64,000 bases of DNA from Zeimonas arvi (GCF_008039575.1 NZ_VDUY01000001.1:558001-622000); one strand, 5' to 3'. Shown: positions 8,001 to 17,112, numbered from the stretch's first letter. Numbers and translations are program-made. The notes: generated by a model from the sequence alone, not told the origin.

Positions 8001-9073
8001 GGCCCGGCGCTCGCGGACGCGCGACCGGCATGAGACTGGCCTACCGGGGGCTGGCTCGCGGGGGCATGCCCGGGCTGTTGCCTGCGCCACTCGCCGGGCG
8101 GCAGCCCGAAGCGCCGCTTGAAGGCCCGGCTGAAGGCCGCCTCGGACTCGTAGCCGGCCCGACCGGCGATCGTCTTCGTCGGCAAGTCGCTGGACTTCAA
8201 CTGCTGCGCAGCGAGCTGCAGGCGCCAACCGGCCAGGTAATGCATGGGCGGCTGGTCGAGCAGGCGCCGGAAGCGATCGGCGAGCACGCTGCGCGACACG
8301 CCCACCCGCCGGGCAAGCTCCGTCACGCTCCAGGCCCCGAAGGGCTCGGCATGCAGGTATCCGAGCGCGGCCCGGGCCACCGGATCGCGATAGGCCGCGA
8401 ACCAGCCGGCCTGGTCGTCGGCCAGGCCCTGCATGCGCGCGCGCAGGATCTCGATGAACACCAGTTCGGCCAGCCGCGGCAGCATGTTGCGCGAGCCGGG
8501 CATCAGTTCGGTGGCCTCGGCGGCGGCATGGCGAATCGTCGCCGCCAGCCAGCTGTCACCCGGCCAGGACTCGGGCCCCACGTGCAGCAGCGCTGGCAGG
8601 TGCCGCAGGATCGGATGGAAGAGCAACTCGTCGCACTGCAGGAAACCGCAGACGATCGAGCTCGGGGGCCCCGCGCCGCCCCCGTGCTGCACGACCAGGA
8701 TGTCCGTCCAGGGCGGCAGCGGAAGCAGCTGCCCGACCTGCACCGGCATTGCGGCCTCGCGGCCTCGCAGGCCGTGGCTGTCGCCGTGAGGCAGCAGCAC
8801 GGCGTCGCCCTCGGCCAGCCAGACCGGCTCGTGCCCCGGCAACTCGAGCCAGCAACCGCCGGATGCCACGATATGGAAGGGAATGATGTGCTCGGTGCGA
8901 AACGGCAGCACCCGCGCCAGCTGCCGCGAACCCGGCGTCTGCACGGCCCACGGCTCGCGGAACTCGGCGCGAAAGAGCACGGTGCCCACCAGGTGCATGC
9001 TGCCCAGCAGGTCCGAAAGCAGGTCGCCCGCCGAAGCCGGCGTTTCGGGCAAGACCTTCGGCCTTTCGATCAT
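7997..9073 (-). CDS. AraC family transcriptional regulator
   Basis: At 358 residues this regulator has an N-terminal cupin-like sensing domain (about 5-215; GGCWLELPGHEPVWLAEGDAVLLPHG). A C-terminal double helix-turn-helix AraC domain follows (about 235-330; WSVTELARRVGVSRSVLADRFRR and IAGRAGYESEAAFSRAFKRRFGLPPGEWR). The ATG at 9073 is chosen because GGGGAGA ends three bases before it; an upstream ATG at 9088 has no such site. Its stop overlaps the MipA start (ATGA), so it probably controls its own operon. The divergent DsrE gene begins 57 bases away. Confidence 0.9.
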   Translation of the reverse strand: MIERPKVLPETPASAGDLLSDLLGSMHLVGTVLFRAEFREPWAVQTPGSRQLARVLPFRTEHIIPFHIVASGGCWLELPGHEPVWLAEGDAVLLPHGDSHGLRGREAAMPVQVGQLLPLPPWTDILVVQHGGGAGPPSSIVCGFLQCDELLFHPILRHLPALLHVGPESWPGDSWLAATIRHAAAEATELMPGSRNMLPRLAELVFIEILRARMQGLADDQAGWFAAYRDPVARAALGYLHAEPFGAWSVTELARRVGVSRSVLADRFRRLLDQPPMHYLAGWRLQLAAQQLKSSDLPTKTIAGRAGYESEAAFSRAFKRRFGLPPGEWRRQQPGHAPASQPPVGQSHAGRASASAGP

Positions 9074-9130
9074 GTTCTCCCCGCGCAAAACGGCCTACGC
9101 TGACGAAACATACAACGGAGGAAGCCCGCC

Positions 9131-9511
9131 ATGGCCAACCAGACTGCTCCCGGGGCCCGCGAACTGGTCGTCGTGCTCACGCACGGCATCGACCACGAAC
9201 TCTCGTCGGCTGGCATGATCATCGCCCTGGGCGGCATGACCGCCGGCCTGAAGGTCTCGATCTTCCTGACCAGTTCGGGAGTGGACATCGTTCGGCGGGG
9301 CGCCGCCGACACCACTCACGTCAAGCCGCTGGAACCCCTGGCCGACATGCTGCGCGACTTCCTGGCCCGGGGCGGCACCCTGTGGGCATGCACCCCCTGC
9401 GTGAAGAGCCGCGGGTACACGCAGGAGAGCCTGCTCGATGGCGTGATCATCGCCGGATCGAGCGTCATGCACGAGCGGATCAAGGCCGGCGCGGCCACGC
9501 TCAGCTTCTGA
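9131..9511 (+). CDS. DsrE family protein
   Basis: This 126-residue protein has the small Rossmann-like DsrE/DsrF/TusD fold, whose members relay sulfur or bind thiols in the cytoplasm. Visible features are the N-terminal strand LVVVLTHGIDH, GGMTAGLKVSIFLTSSGV, and a CxxC pair in GGTLWACTPCVKSRG that corresponds to the reactive cysteine region. The start has a good GGAGG site. It is divergent from the AraC regulator and converges with the MFS gene, overlapping it by 11 bases. Confidence 0.88.
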   Translation: MANQTAPGARELVVVLTHGIDHELSSAGMIIALGGMTAGLKVSIFLTSSGVDIVRRGAADTTHVKPLEPLADMLRDFLARGGTLWACTPCVKSRGYTQESLLDGVIIAGSSVMHERIKAGAATLSF

Positions 9512-10685
9512 GCGATCGGCCGCCGGCGGGCAATCCCCCCGCCAGCAGTGCGCCCAGCACATTGCCGCCCGCCGCGACCAGCACCGCGGCGCCATAGCCG
9601 CCGGTGCGGTCGAACAGCCAGCCCGCCAGGATCGGCAGGCTGACCGCTGCGATGCACCAGGCAATGTACAGTTGCCCGGCGATCCGGCCGAACTCGTTGC
9701 GATGCCAGTACTGGGCGATCGCCCCGGCCACCGCGCCCGACATGAAGCCGTAGCCCATGCCGATCATCGCCAGCGCCGGCACCGCGGCCAGGGGCCCGGG
9801 CCAGAAGCTCAGCAGCATCGCGCCGGCGAGCGACCACAGGTGCGCAGCCGCGGCGACCCGCGGCATCGGAAAGCGGTCGACCAGCCAGCCGCCCCCGACG
9901 CGTGCCGCGGCGATCGCCGCGGTGATGAAGGTGGTGGCCCCGAGCGCCAGTGCGGTGCGCCCGCCGTAGGCCTGCACGATTCCGGCGGCCTGGCTCATCA
10001 CGGTGAGCCCCGCCGCCGCCGCGAGAAAGAACACCACGAACAGCCGCGCGAACACCGGCCACTGCCGATCGATCGACCCGGCGGCCGGGAGGTCTGACGT
10101 CCGCATCCGGATGTCGGCCCGGGCCAGCAGCCAGGCGGCGAACACGCAGGCGGCGAGGACGGTCGCGCCGAGCCCCGCCAGCGTGGCCCGCAATCCGAAG
10201 GCCGCGATCGTATAGCCGAACAGAGGCGCCCCGATCATGGCGCCCAACGGGTACAACGCCACCACGTAGCCGTTCACCAGGCCGCCGCTCGAAGCCAGCG
10301 TCTGGTTGACGCCCTGCTGGACCAGGATGAAACCCACCCCGCCACCCAGCCCGAACAACAGACCGTAACCCAGCGCAAGCTGGCCGATGCCACCCGCGCT
10401 CGCCGCCAGCCAGAGCCCGATCGCGCTGCCCGCGCCGGCCAGCAGGAGCACCGGCACGGCCGGCAGGCGGCGATACAGCAAGGGCGAAAGGTTCATGCCC
10501 ACGACCAGGCAGATCGTGGCCAGGCCGAACACGAAGCTCATCTGCGCGCGGCCGATGCCGAGCATCTCCTCCATCGGCTTCAGGAATACGCTGAACGCGT
10601 AGATGGTGCCGAAGGGCAGGTTGACCGCGGTGGCCGCGGCGACGACGGCAAGGGCGCGCTGGCGGTGACTCGTCGGGCTGGGCAT
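9501..10685 (-). CDS. MFS transporter, 394 aa
   Basis: A complete 12-helix major facilitator. The pattern (NLPFGTIYAFSVFLKPMEEMLGIGRAQMSFVFGLATIC, later GLGGGVGFILVQQGVNQ and GGWLVDRFPMPR) resembles oxalate/formate antiporter-like and monocarboxylate-type carriers. The start is the ATG at 10685, the first Met before the first helix; the frame upstream has no helix and is antisense sequence. It is divergent from the flavin reductase gene. Substrate unknown. Confidence 0.88.
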   Translation of the reverse strand: MPSPTSHRQRALAVVAAATAVNLPFGTIYAFSVFLKPMEEMLGIGRAQMSFVFGLATICLVVGMNLSPLLYRRLPAVPVLLLAGAGSAIGLWLAASAGGIGQLALGYGLLFGLGGGVGFILVQQGVNQTLASSGGLVNGYVVALYPLGAMIGAPLFGYTIAAFGLRATLAGLGATVLAACVFAAWLLARADIRMRTSDLPAAGSIDRQWPVFARLFVVFFLAAAAGLTVMSQAAGIVQAYGGRTALALGATTFITAAIAAARVGGGWLVDRFPMPRVAAAAHLWSLAGAMLLSFWPGPLAAVPALAMIGMGYGFMSGAVAGAIAQYWHRNEFGRIAGQLYIAWCIAAVSLPILAGWLFDRTGGYGAAVLVAAGGNVLGALLAGGLPAGGRSLRS

Positions 10686-10785
10686 GCCGCAACTTAGCCT
10701 TTCGACCGGCGAATGGCTATGCTGCGTGCCATCCCGAACGCGGCCGCCATGCCGTTTTTCCCGCACCGAACCTGCACGCCGGACC

Positions 10786-11385
10786 ATGCGAAAGCCCGTT
10801 GCCCTCCCCCATGCCTCCCGCCTGCTCAACCACGGCCCCACCGTCCTGGTGAGCAGCGCCCACCGGGGATGCCGCAACGTCATGGCGGCCGCCTGGTCGA
10901 TGCCGGTCGAGTTCACGCCGCCGCGCATCGCGGTGGTCATCGACAAGAGCACCTACACCCGAGAGCTGGTCGCCGCGAGCGGCGCCTTCGCCCTGAACAT
11001 ACCCTGTCGAGCGCAGGCCGACCTGGCCTTCGCCGTGGGCAGCACCAGCGGGCGAGCGTCGCTGGCGCACGGCACCGACAAGTTCGCCGAATACGGCATC
11101 GACACCTTCGACGGACCCGAGCTCGGCCTGCCGCTGGTCGCCGGCTGCATCGCCTGGATGGAGTGCCGGACGATCGCCGAGCCGCATGCCGAGCAAGCCT
11201 ACGACACCTTCTTCGCCGAGGTGGCTTCGGCGCAGGCGGATCCGCGGGTGTTCGACGGCGGCAAGTGGCACCTTTCGCCGGAAAACGCGGCGCTGCACAC
11301 GCTGCATCACCTGGGCGGCGGCGTGTTCGCGGTGGCGGCGGAGGGAGTGCGGGCGAAGCCGCTGCCCGGCCGGCACGGCAGGTAG
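10786..11385 (+). CDS. flavin reductase family protein
   Basis: This 199-residue protein matches the FMN-binding split-barrel flavin reductases: PTVLVSSAHRGCRNVMAAAWSMPVEFTPPRIAVVID near the N-terminus, then ELVAASGAFALNIPCR. Such proteins reduce FMN or FAD with NAD(P)H for a partner monooxygenase, or act as flavin-dependent reductases themselves. No monooxygenase gene is adjacent. The downstream 140 bases before the permease stop codon contain nothing I can assign. Confidence 0.85.
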   Translation: MRKPVALPHASRLLNHGPTVLVSSAHRGCRNVMAAAWSMPVEFTPPRIAVVIDKSTYTRELVAASGAFALNIPCRAQADLAFAVGSTSGRASLAHGTDKFAEYGIDTFDGPELGLPLVAGCIAWMECRTIAEPHAEQAYDTFFAEVASAQADPRVFDGGKWHLSPENAALHTLHHLGGGVFAVAAEGVRAKPLPGRHGR

Positions 11386-11525
11386 GCGGTCCGGACGATC
11401 TCGCCGATTCCGGATCGCCGCTCCTGCTCGCGCAGGTGCGGCTCTACGGCCACATGGTCTCGCGCCTGCTGCACTTCGCCGCCTGCCTGGGCGCGCGCGC
11501 CCTGTTACGGCTGCCACAGCCTTGC

Positions 11526-14045
11526 TCAGTGCTCGAACTCGAAGCAGATCGATTGCGCGTCCAGGATCCGCGCCCTGCAGTCGTACCGGCGTTCGATCGT
11601 CCGGGCGACCCGCTCCAGCGCGGCCGACTGGTCGAGCGACTGCGCGCCGCTGCGGGCAGAACCGGGCTGCCCGTTCCGCACCACCACCGAAAGCCGGAAT
11701 TCGTCGAACTGAAGCGCCACCTCGAGGCTCGTGGCGCCCGACACGATCGCAAGCTCCTCGCACCACTCCGTGACCGCCGGCGCGGCACGGTGGATCACAT
11801 CGCCGCGAGCCCCCCAACTGGCGCCCTGCCGCTCGAAGAACCGCAAGATCCGGTCTGCGGTCCCGGAGTCGAAGACCAGATCCAGCTTCGCGCGACTGGA
11901 GACCCCCGCATTGAGGCCCAGGTTCAGGACCAGCGCCAGGATCGTGGACACCGACAGCGGACTTCCTGCCAAGGCCAGGGCCCAGGCCGGCGCATCTTCG
12001 GCAATGCCGGGCATCGCCATCAGCCCGACTCCGGCAAGCAAGGGAAGCCCCACCACGTAGTTGCGCCGCGCGTCGAGCATCCGCGCAGTGACGAGCTCGG
12101 CGCCGGAGGACACCAGGTGACAGGCGACGAACAGCAGGCCCGCCCCCATGACCGGCGCAGGCATCATCGAAAGCAGCGTGGTCGCCTTCGGCATGAAGGC
12201 CAGCGCAAGGAACATCCCGGCCACCACCAGCCCCAGCACGCGCGCGGTAGCGCCGGTGGCTGCCGCGAGGCCCACACTCCCCCCCGAGATCCCCAGCCCG
12301 ACGCCGCCCAGGGCTCCGGCGGCCAGGTTGCCCACTCCGCTCGCCATGATTGCGCCGCTCGTCGAGCGCATGTCGGGCCGCTTCCATCCAGCGTCGTTCG
12401 TCTTCTGGCAACTGGTCACCAAGCCGGCCTCCTTCACGCCCGAGGCGAGCGCCGCCGCGAAGAAGGGCATCACCAGCGCCACTTCGAACCGCAGGCCCTC
12501 GGCGGGGAGCGCCAGCATGCCGAACAACGGCAACTCGCCGACCCGCTGGGCCGTCGTCACATCCAGCAAGCCTGCGGCGGCCCCTGCGAGGTAGCCGAGC
12601 CCCATGCCGGCGGCCGTGGCGTAGAGGCGGATCCTGCGGAAGGGCAGCACCGACAGGACCACGATCGCGCCGAGAGTCAGCAGGCCCACCCCGATGCTGG
12701 CGGACCGGGCCACGGCAACACCATCGCCACCCCCGAACACCTGCGGCAGCGCAACCGGCACGATGGACAGCCCGACCATCAGGACGACCACCCCCGAGAC
12801 CTCGGGCGGAAACAGCTTGCGAAAACGCAGCACGAGCTGTGACATCAAGAGCGTGACCGCGCCGGCGAAGATCGTCATCCCGAACACGAGGCCGAGGCCC
12901 CCGAGCCTGGCAGCGAGCAGGCTCGGGCCCAGGTAGATCGCCGACGTGATGTACGGGGCGAGGAATCCGGATCCCACCCATCCGGACCGAGACGTCTGCA
13001 GCAGGGTCGCAACAGCCATCGCGACCAGCGACATGCTCACGACCGATGCGGCAGCCGAGCGCGAGCCGCCCGCCTCGAGGGTCACCAGCACCGGATAGGC
13101 GAGGGACATCACCGCGATCAGCACGTGCTGGAATGCGAGCAGCAAGGCGACCCCGACCGGCGGACGGTCGTCGACCGCGTAGATGAGATCGACCGGCTTG
13201 CCGGATGTCGACTTCAGGGCGCGATCGAGTCGCGCCGCCTCGATCGCCGCAGCAGCATGGGCCGCCATCGAGTTGACCGCCTGAAGCTCGCCGGCGCTGA
13301 ACTCGCGACGCGCCCGCATCCCGGCCACCAGCACTCCGAATACCCGGTCGTGCGACCTCAGGGGGCTGCAGATGATCGACTGCAGCCGGTTCCGCGCCGC
13401 CAGCGATCGCGAGTCGGACGAGACCTCGTTGACGATCTCGCCCACCCCCGATTGCAGGACCGACGCGACGATGTCGTCCGCCACGTCACGGGTCGCCCGG
13501 TCGTGAAAGGGATCGCCGCGCCCCGCCGCCGTTTCCAGCCGGTTCGTCTCGGGATTCAGGAGCAGCGCGGTCGCGCTGTCGCAGCGAAGGAAACGGGCCG
13601 CTTCCTCGCAGAGCACCTGCGCGATCTCGCCCGAATCGGTGGCCCCGATGATCTTCTCCGAGACGGCGTAGAGCATCGTGACTTCCTTGTAGCGGTCGAG
13701 CGACTCGCGGGCGAGCGCGCCTGTCTCTGCCTCCTGCGCGAACAGCACGCGGAGCAGGCGCGCCAGCTCGCCGGCGCGAGGGCCGTACACCCGCGCAACC
13801 GGGCGACCGTCAATCGTCACCACCTGGTGCTCGCCGTCGAGCTCGATCGGATCGCCGGCAACCGCCTTCCCTTGCGGATCCGTCAACGCGTGCCGGGGTC
13901 CCAGTCTGGTCAGTTCGGACGCCAGGTACTCGGCGAGCCCGGGCTTGCGAAGCAACCTTCGCAACGCCCTTCCGGACGCTCCCGAGGCGCCCTCGTCGTT
14001 CGCGCCTGCCCGCTCGCCTGCGTCGAGCAGGCGTCCCCTAGTCAT
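11526..14045 (-). CDS. GAF sensor - NCS2 (xanthine/uracil-type) permease - ATPase-like fusion, 839 aa
   Basis: Domains in order are as follows. An N-terminal module (about 30-110) has a TDPQGKAVAGD...VTIDGRPVARVYG pattern like the input of stress phosphatases and cyclases. A helical linker leads to a GAF domain (about 125-272). A membrane domain (about 285-735) starts PPVGVALLLAFQHVLIA, as in the NCS2 nucleobase/ascorbate permeases, with many Gly-rich helices. A soluble C-terminus (about 745-839) may be a degenerate HATPase/RsbW-like fold. Ordinary NCS2 permeases are about 430-480 residues without these ends. It is the last gene of the TAXI-kinase-regulator operon. Its ATG lies inside the end of the response-regulator gene (8-base overlap). 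Substrate and the fate of the signal are unknown. Confidence 0.8.
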   Translation of the reverse strand: MTRGRLLDAGERAGANDEGASGASGRALRRLLRKPGLAEYLASELTRLGPRHALTDPQGKAVAGDPIELDGEHQVVTIDGRPVARVYGPRAGELARLLRVLFAQEAETGALARESLDRYKEVTMLYAVSEKIIGATDSGEIAQVLCEEAARFLRCDSATALLLNPETNRLETAAGRGDPFHDRATRDVADDIVASVLQSGVGEIVNEVSSDSRSLAARNRLQSIICSPLRSHDRVFGVLVAGMRARREFSAGELQAVNSMAAHAAAAIEAARLDRALKSTSGKPVDLIYAVDDRPPVGVALLLAFQHVLIAVMSLAYPVLVTLEAGGSRSAAASVVSMSLVAMAVATLLQTSRSGWVGSGFLAPYITSAIYLGPSLLAARLGGLGLVFGMTIFAGAVTLLMSQLVLRFRKLFPPEVSGVVVLMVGLSIVPVALPQVFGGGDGVAVARSASIGVGLLTLGAIVVLSVLPFRRIRLYATAAGMGLGYLAGAAAGLLDVTTAQRVGELPLFGMLALPAEGLRFEVALVMPFFAAALASGVKEAGLVTSCQKTNDAGWKRPDMRSTSGAIMASGVGNLAAGALGGVGLGISGGSVGLAAATGATARVLGLVVAGMFLALAFMPKATTLLSMMPAPVMGAGLLFVACHLVSSGAELVTARMLDARRNYVVGLPLLAGVGLMAMPGIAEDAPAWALALAGSPLSVSTILALVLNLGLNAGVSSRAKLDLVFDSGTADRILRFFERQGASWGARGDVIHRAAPAVTEWCEELAIVSGATSLEVALQFDEFRLSVVVRNGQPGSARSGAQSLDQSAALERVARTIERRYDCRARILDAQSICFEFEH

Positions 14046-14421
14046 CGGCGAAGCCAAGCGCCTGCCGAACCGCGGCCAGGAGCGCGTCCGGATCGAAGGG
14101 CTTGATCAGGTAACCGTTCGCGCCGACCTCCCGGGCCCTGGCGCGGTCGTACTCCTGCCCCTTCGCCGTCAGGAAGATGACGTGGGCGCCGCGAGCGCCG
14201 TCGTCGTTGCGCAGGTTCGCGCAGACCTCGAAACCGTTCATCCCGGGCATCATGACGTCGAGCAGCACCACGTCCGGCCGCTCCACGAGGATCATCGAGA
14301 GCGCCGTCGTCCCGTCAGGGGCAACGAGGATCTCCACTCCCTCGTCCTCGAGTTCCTCGATGCTTCGCTCGATCAGGGTACGGATGTGGGCCTGGTCCTC
14401 GGCGATCAAGACCTTCTTCAT
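14038..14421 (-). CDS. receiver-only response regulator, 127 aa
   Basis: A single CheY-like receiver domain with nothing after it. The acidic pair is at Glu8-Asp9, the phospho-acceptor is Asp55 (VVLLDVMMPG), the switch Thr is Thr85 and the conserved Lys is Lys107 (LIKPF). With no DNA-binding or enzymatic output domain, it must act by binding a partner. It sits between the histidine kinase (ATGA overlap) and the GAF-permease (8-base overlap), so the simplest reading is that the kinase phosphorylates it and it acts on the permease fusion (inference). Confidence 0.92.
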   Translation of the reverse strand: MKKVLIAEDQAHIRTLIERSIEELEDEGVEILVAPDGTTALSMILVERPDVVLLDVMMPGMNGFEVCANLRNDDGARGAHVIFLTAKGQEYDRARAREVGANGYLIKPFDPDALLAAVRQALGFADD

Positions 14422-16043
14422 GGCTCGCGGCCCTCCTGGCGCTCGACGCTCCGGCCGCCCCCGTCGCAGCCGGGGAGGACAAAGCGGAAGGTACTGCCCT
14501 TGCCGACCTCGCTTTCGACCCAGATCTCGCCGCCGAAGTCCTTGACGATCTCGCGGCAGATCGGCAGGCCGAGTCCGGTGCCGGTCGGCTTGTCCGTCAG
14601 CGTATCGCCCACCTGCCGGAACTTCTCGAAGATGGCCTCGCGGTCCTCCGGCGCGATGCCGAGGCCCGTGTCGGCGACACTGAACTCCACGAAGCCGTCG
14701 TCGCGCCGACGCGCTGCACAGCGTATCTCTCCCTGCGACGTGAACTTGACCGCGTTCGAAATCAGGTTGACCAGCACCTGGATCAGGCCGTCTCGATCCG
14801 CGAGCACCGAGCCGACATCCGCGGCAGCGTGGACCCTGCAGGCCAGGCCCTTCGCCGCGTAAAGCGAGCTGGTTGCGGCGGCCGCCTGCGAGAGGACCTC
14901 CGGAACATCGACCGGGCCGACGTCCCAACGCATCTCCCCGGCCTCGATCTTCTCGAGATCGAGAAGATTGTTGATCAGGGAAGTGAGGCGCTCGCCTTCG
15001 CCCAGGATGATCCCGATGTGCTCGCTCACCTCGTCGACTGCCGGCCCGAGATTCGCAGGACCGGACTGGATGGCCGGGCGAATCGTCCGCTCGAGCCGGC
15101 GCTGGATCAACCGCGTGAAACCGAGGATCGAGGTCAGTGGCGTGCGCAACTCGTGGCTCACATTCGTGAGGAATGCCGATTTCGCCAGGTTGGCCGCCTC
15201 GGCTGCCCTGCGAGCTTCGTCGAGGGATCGCTCGTGATCGCGGAGCTCCCGGGTCACCGCATCGAACACGCCGACCGCCCGGGCCATCTCGCCGATCTCG
15301 TCGCGCCGGTCTCGGCCCGGCACCTCGTTGACGCGGTCCCCGGCCGCGATGGCCGTGAGAATGTCGATCATCTGGCTGATCGGCCGGGAGATCGCGCGGC
15401 CGACGTAGATCGTGATCCCTATCGAAAGCAGGATCACGAGCGCCGCCCCGATCGCGAGCATCCGTGCCAGCCGGGCGACCTCGCGCTCGGCACGCTCGAC
15501 GGTGGCGAGCGCGGAATCGAGCGAGCGCTCGGCGAGTTCGGAGATGTAGCCCTGCAGCTGCTGGTAGTGCGCCATGATCGTGCTGACCGACATCGTGTCG
15601 ACCGGCGCCCCGCCGAACATGCGCGTGGAGACCGCCCTGTGGATCGTCAGGAAGTCCTCGATATTCGCCACGACGTCGCCGTGACCTGCTCCGACGGGAC
15701 TCGCCTTCACGCTGTCGAGCGCGCGCGCGATGTCCTCGTAGCGGTCGAGGATCGATTCGCGAAGATCGGCGAGCACGGGGTCGTCGGCATCCAGCCGTTG
15801 CCGCAGCTGCGCGTAGCGCAGCACCGCCGCCTGCACCTCAGACACCGAAAGCAGCAGACGCGTCGTGGTCGTCGTGGCGACCGTGAGAGGCCCCTGCACC
15901 ACTTCGCGGTAGCTGGCCTGCTGCTTGCGGAGCGCAAGGTCGAAGACCAGCATCGCACCGAGCATCAGCACAATGATGATCGACGGCGCGACGAACACGG
16001 TCGTCCTGATCGACCAGCGGCTCCATGCGCTCACGCCGGTCAA
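14418..16043 (-). CDS. membrane-bound sensor histidine kinase
   Basis: This 541-residue kinase has a first transmembrane helix (about 13-36), a periplasmic helical domain (about 37-190), a second helix (about 195-214), HAMP (about 214-266), a short coiled coil, HisKA with His297 in NVSHELRTPLTSI, and HATPase_c. The N box (LVNLISNAVKFTS), G1 (DTGLGIAPED), F (FEKFRQ) and G2 (GTGLGLPI) are all intact. The periplasmic part resembles four-helix-bundle sensors that often contact a binding protein. The start is a TTG at 16041-16043 that overlaps the TAXI stop codon (TTGA); a GTG three codons later is an alternative. Confidence 0.92.
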   Translation of the reverse strand: MTGVSAWSRWSIRTTVFVAPSIIIVLMLGAMLVFDLALRKQQASYREVVQGPLTVATTTTTRLLLSVSEVQAAVLRYAQLRQRLDADDPVLADLRESILDRYEDIARALDSVKASPVGAGHGDVVANIEDFLTIHRAVSTRMFGGAPVDTMSVSTIMAHYQQLQGYISELAERSLDSALATVERAEREVARLARMLAIGAALVILLSIGITIYVGRAISRPISQMIDILTAIAAGDRVNEVPGRDRRDEIGEMARAVGVFDAVTRELRDHERSLDEARRAAEAANLAKSAFLTNVSHELRTPLTSILGFTRLIQRRLERTIRPAIQSGPANLGPAVDEVSEHIGIILGEGERLTSLINNLLDLEKIEAGEMRWDVGPVDVPEVLSQAAAATSSLYAAKGLACRVHAAADVGSVLADRDGLIQVLVNLISNAVKFTSQGEIRCAARRRDDGFVEFSVADTGLGIAPEDREAIFEKFRQVGDTLTDKPTGTGLGLPICREIVKDFGGEIWVESEVGKGSTFRFVLPGCDGGGRSVERQEGREP

Positions 16044-16981
16044 TTCGCGAGGCCCTTGGCCCGAAAGAAGTTCAGTGCCCCGGGATGGACCTCGATAGGG
16101 CGAACCGCCAGCGCCTTCTCGGCGCTGATCCCGCGGATCGCCTGGTGCGTTGCGCGGATCTCGTCGAGATTCCCGAAGATCGCCCTCGTGATCTCGAAGA
16201 TCTGCGCCTCCGGAGCGTCGATCGTCGTGACGAAGTAGTTGTTCAGGGCCGCCGTCGCGACGGCCTGGCTCTGCCCGGGATAGGTGCCGGCAGGAATCGA
16301 AGTCGAGAAGAACATCCGCGGATTCCTCTCGACGATCTCGCGCTCGATCGGCACGATCGTCACTTGCGCGCGCGTGCTGGCGTCAGTGACCGCCTTGACC
16401 CCGAGCCCGGCCGAAACGACGATCGCGTCGAGCTCGCCCTTCACCAGCAGCTCGACGCTCTCGCCGTAGTGAAGGTACTCGACATGCAGCAGGTCCGCGT
16501 AGCTGAGCTTGACCGCACCGAGAAGCGCCCGCGCGTTGAGTTCGTTTCCGCTGCGCGCGGCGCCCACCGACACGCGCTTGCCGACAAGGTCGTGGATGGT
16601 GCCGATACGGGCGTCGCGGCGGGCAACCAGGTGTATGTAGTTGGGGTAGGCGGCCCCGACGAGGCGGATCTTGGTGCGCGAGCTCGGAAAGCCCGCCGCC
16701 GGGTTGCCCGCCATCGCCTCCGAGAGAATGTCTCCCTGGGCCAGGGCGAGCACGCCGACCCCCCGCTGCAGGAGATTCAGGTTCTCGACGGTGCCCTGCG
16801 TGGACCGCACGGTCACCGAAGTTCCCTTCAGCTCGCGCTCGAGGATTTCCTTCAGCTTGAGGCCGACCGGGTAGTAGACGCCCGCCTTGCCCCCGGTGAG
16901 GATCTCGAGCGATTGCGATGCCGACGGGCCCGGCAAGCACCCGAGCACAAGCGCGACCCAGAGGACTCCGATCCTGATCAT
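16040..16981 (-). CDS. TAXI family TRAP-type solute-binding protein
   Basis: This 313-residue exported binding protein has a signal peptide (VLWVALVLGCLPGPSAS). It shows the TAXI pattern: LEILTGGKAGVYYPVGLKLKEIL at the mature N-terminus, SVTVRSTQGTVENLNLLQRG, ALAQGDIL and GKRVSVGAARSGNELNARALL. TAXI proteins normally feed a fused DctQM TRAP permease, which is absent here. The gene instead opens an operon with a histidine kinase, a receiver and a fused NCS2 permease, so a sensory-receptor role is plausible (inference). The ATG at 16981 has GGGGGAG just upstream. A candidate promoter lies at 17084-17112. Confidence 0.88.
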   Translation of the reverse strand: MIRIGVLWVALVLGCLPGPSASQSLEILTGGKAGVYYPVGLKLKEILERELKGTSVTVRSTQGTVENLNLLQRGVGVLALAQGDILSEAMAGNPAAGFPSSRTKIRLVGAAYPNYIHLVARRDARIGTIHDLVGKRVSVGAARSGNELNARALLGAVKLSYADLLHVEYLHYGESVELLVKGELDAIVVSAGLGVKAVTDASTRAQVTIVPIEREIVERNPRMFFSTSIPAGTYPGQSQAVATAALNNYFVTTIDAPEAQIFEITRAIFGNLDEIRATHQAIRGISAEKALAVRPIEVHPGALNFFRAKGLAN

Positions 16982-17083
16982 CGCCGCTCCCCCGGGGCCG
17001 GTATTTTCGGGGCGCGCCGCCAGCGCACGGGCGCGCCCATCACCGACCCCGCGCTCGGTCACTCGATGCGCCGGACCTCGGCA

Positions 17084-17112
17084 TTCTTAACCGAGCCGGC
17101 GGACTCTGTCCA
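17084..17112 (-). promoter_or_regulatory. candidate sigma-70 promoter of the TAXI-kinase-permease operon
   Basis: On the minus strand the -35 TGGACA (17112-17107) and the -10 TAAGAA (17089-17084) are separated by 17 bases, about 100 bases upstream of the TAXI start codon. The match is moderate (5 of 6 and 4 of 6 to consensus). Confidence 0.4.

Noticed and set aside
10717-12981. 754-codon minus-strand frame across the flavin reductase and permease genes
   Set aside because: It is out of frame with the recognisable permease and antisense to the flavin reductase; no motifs are seen.
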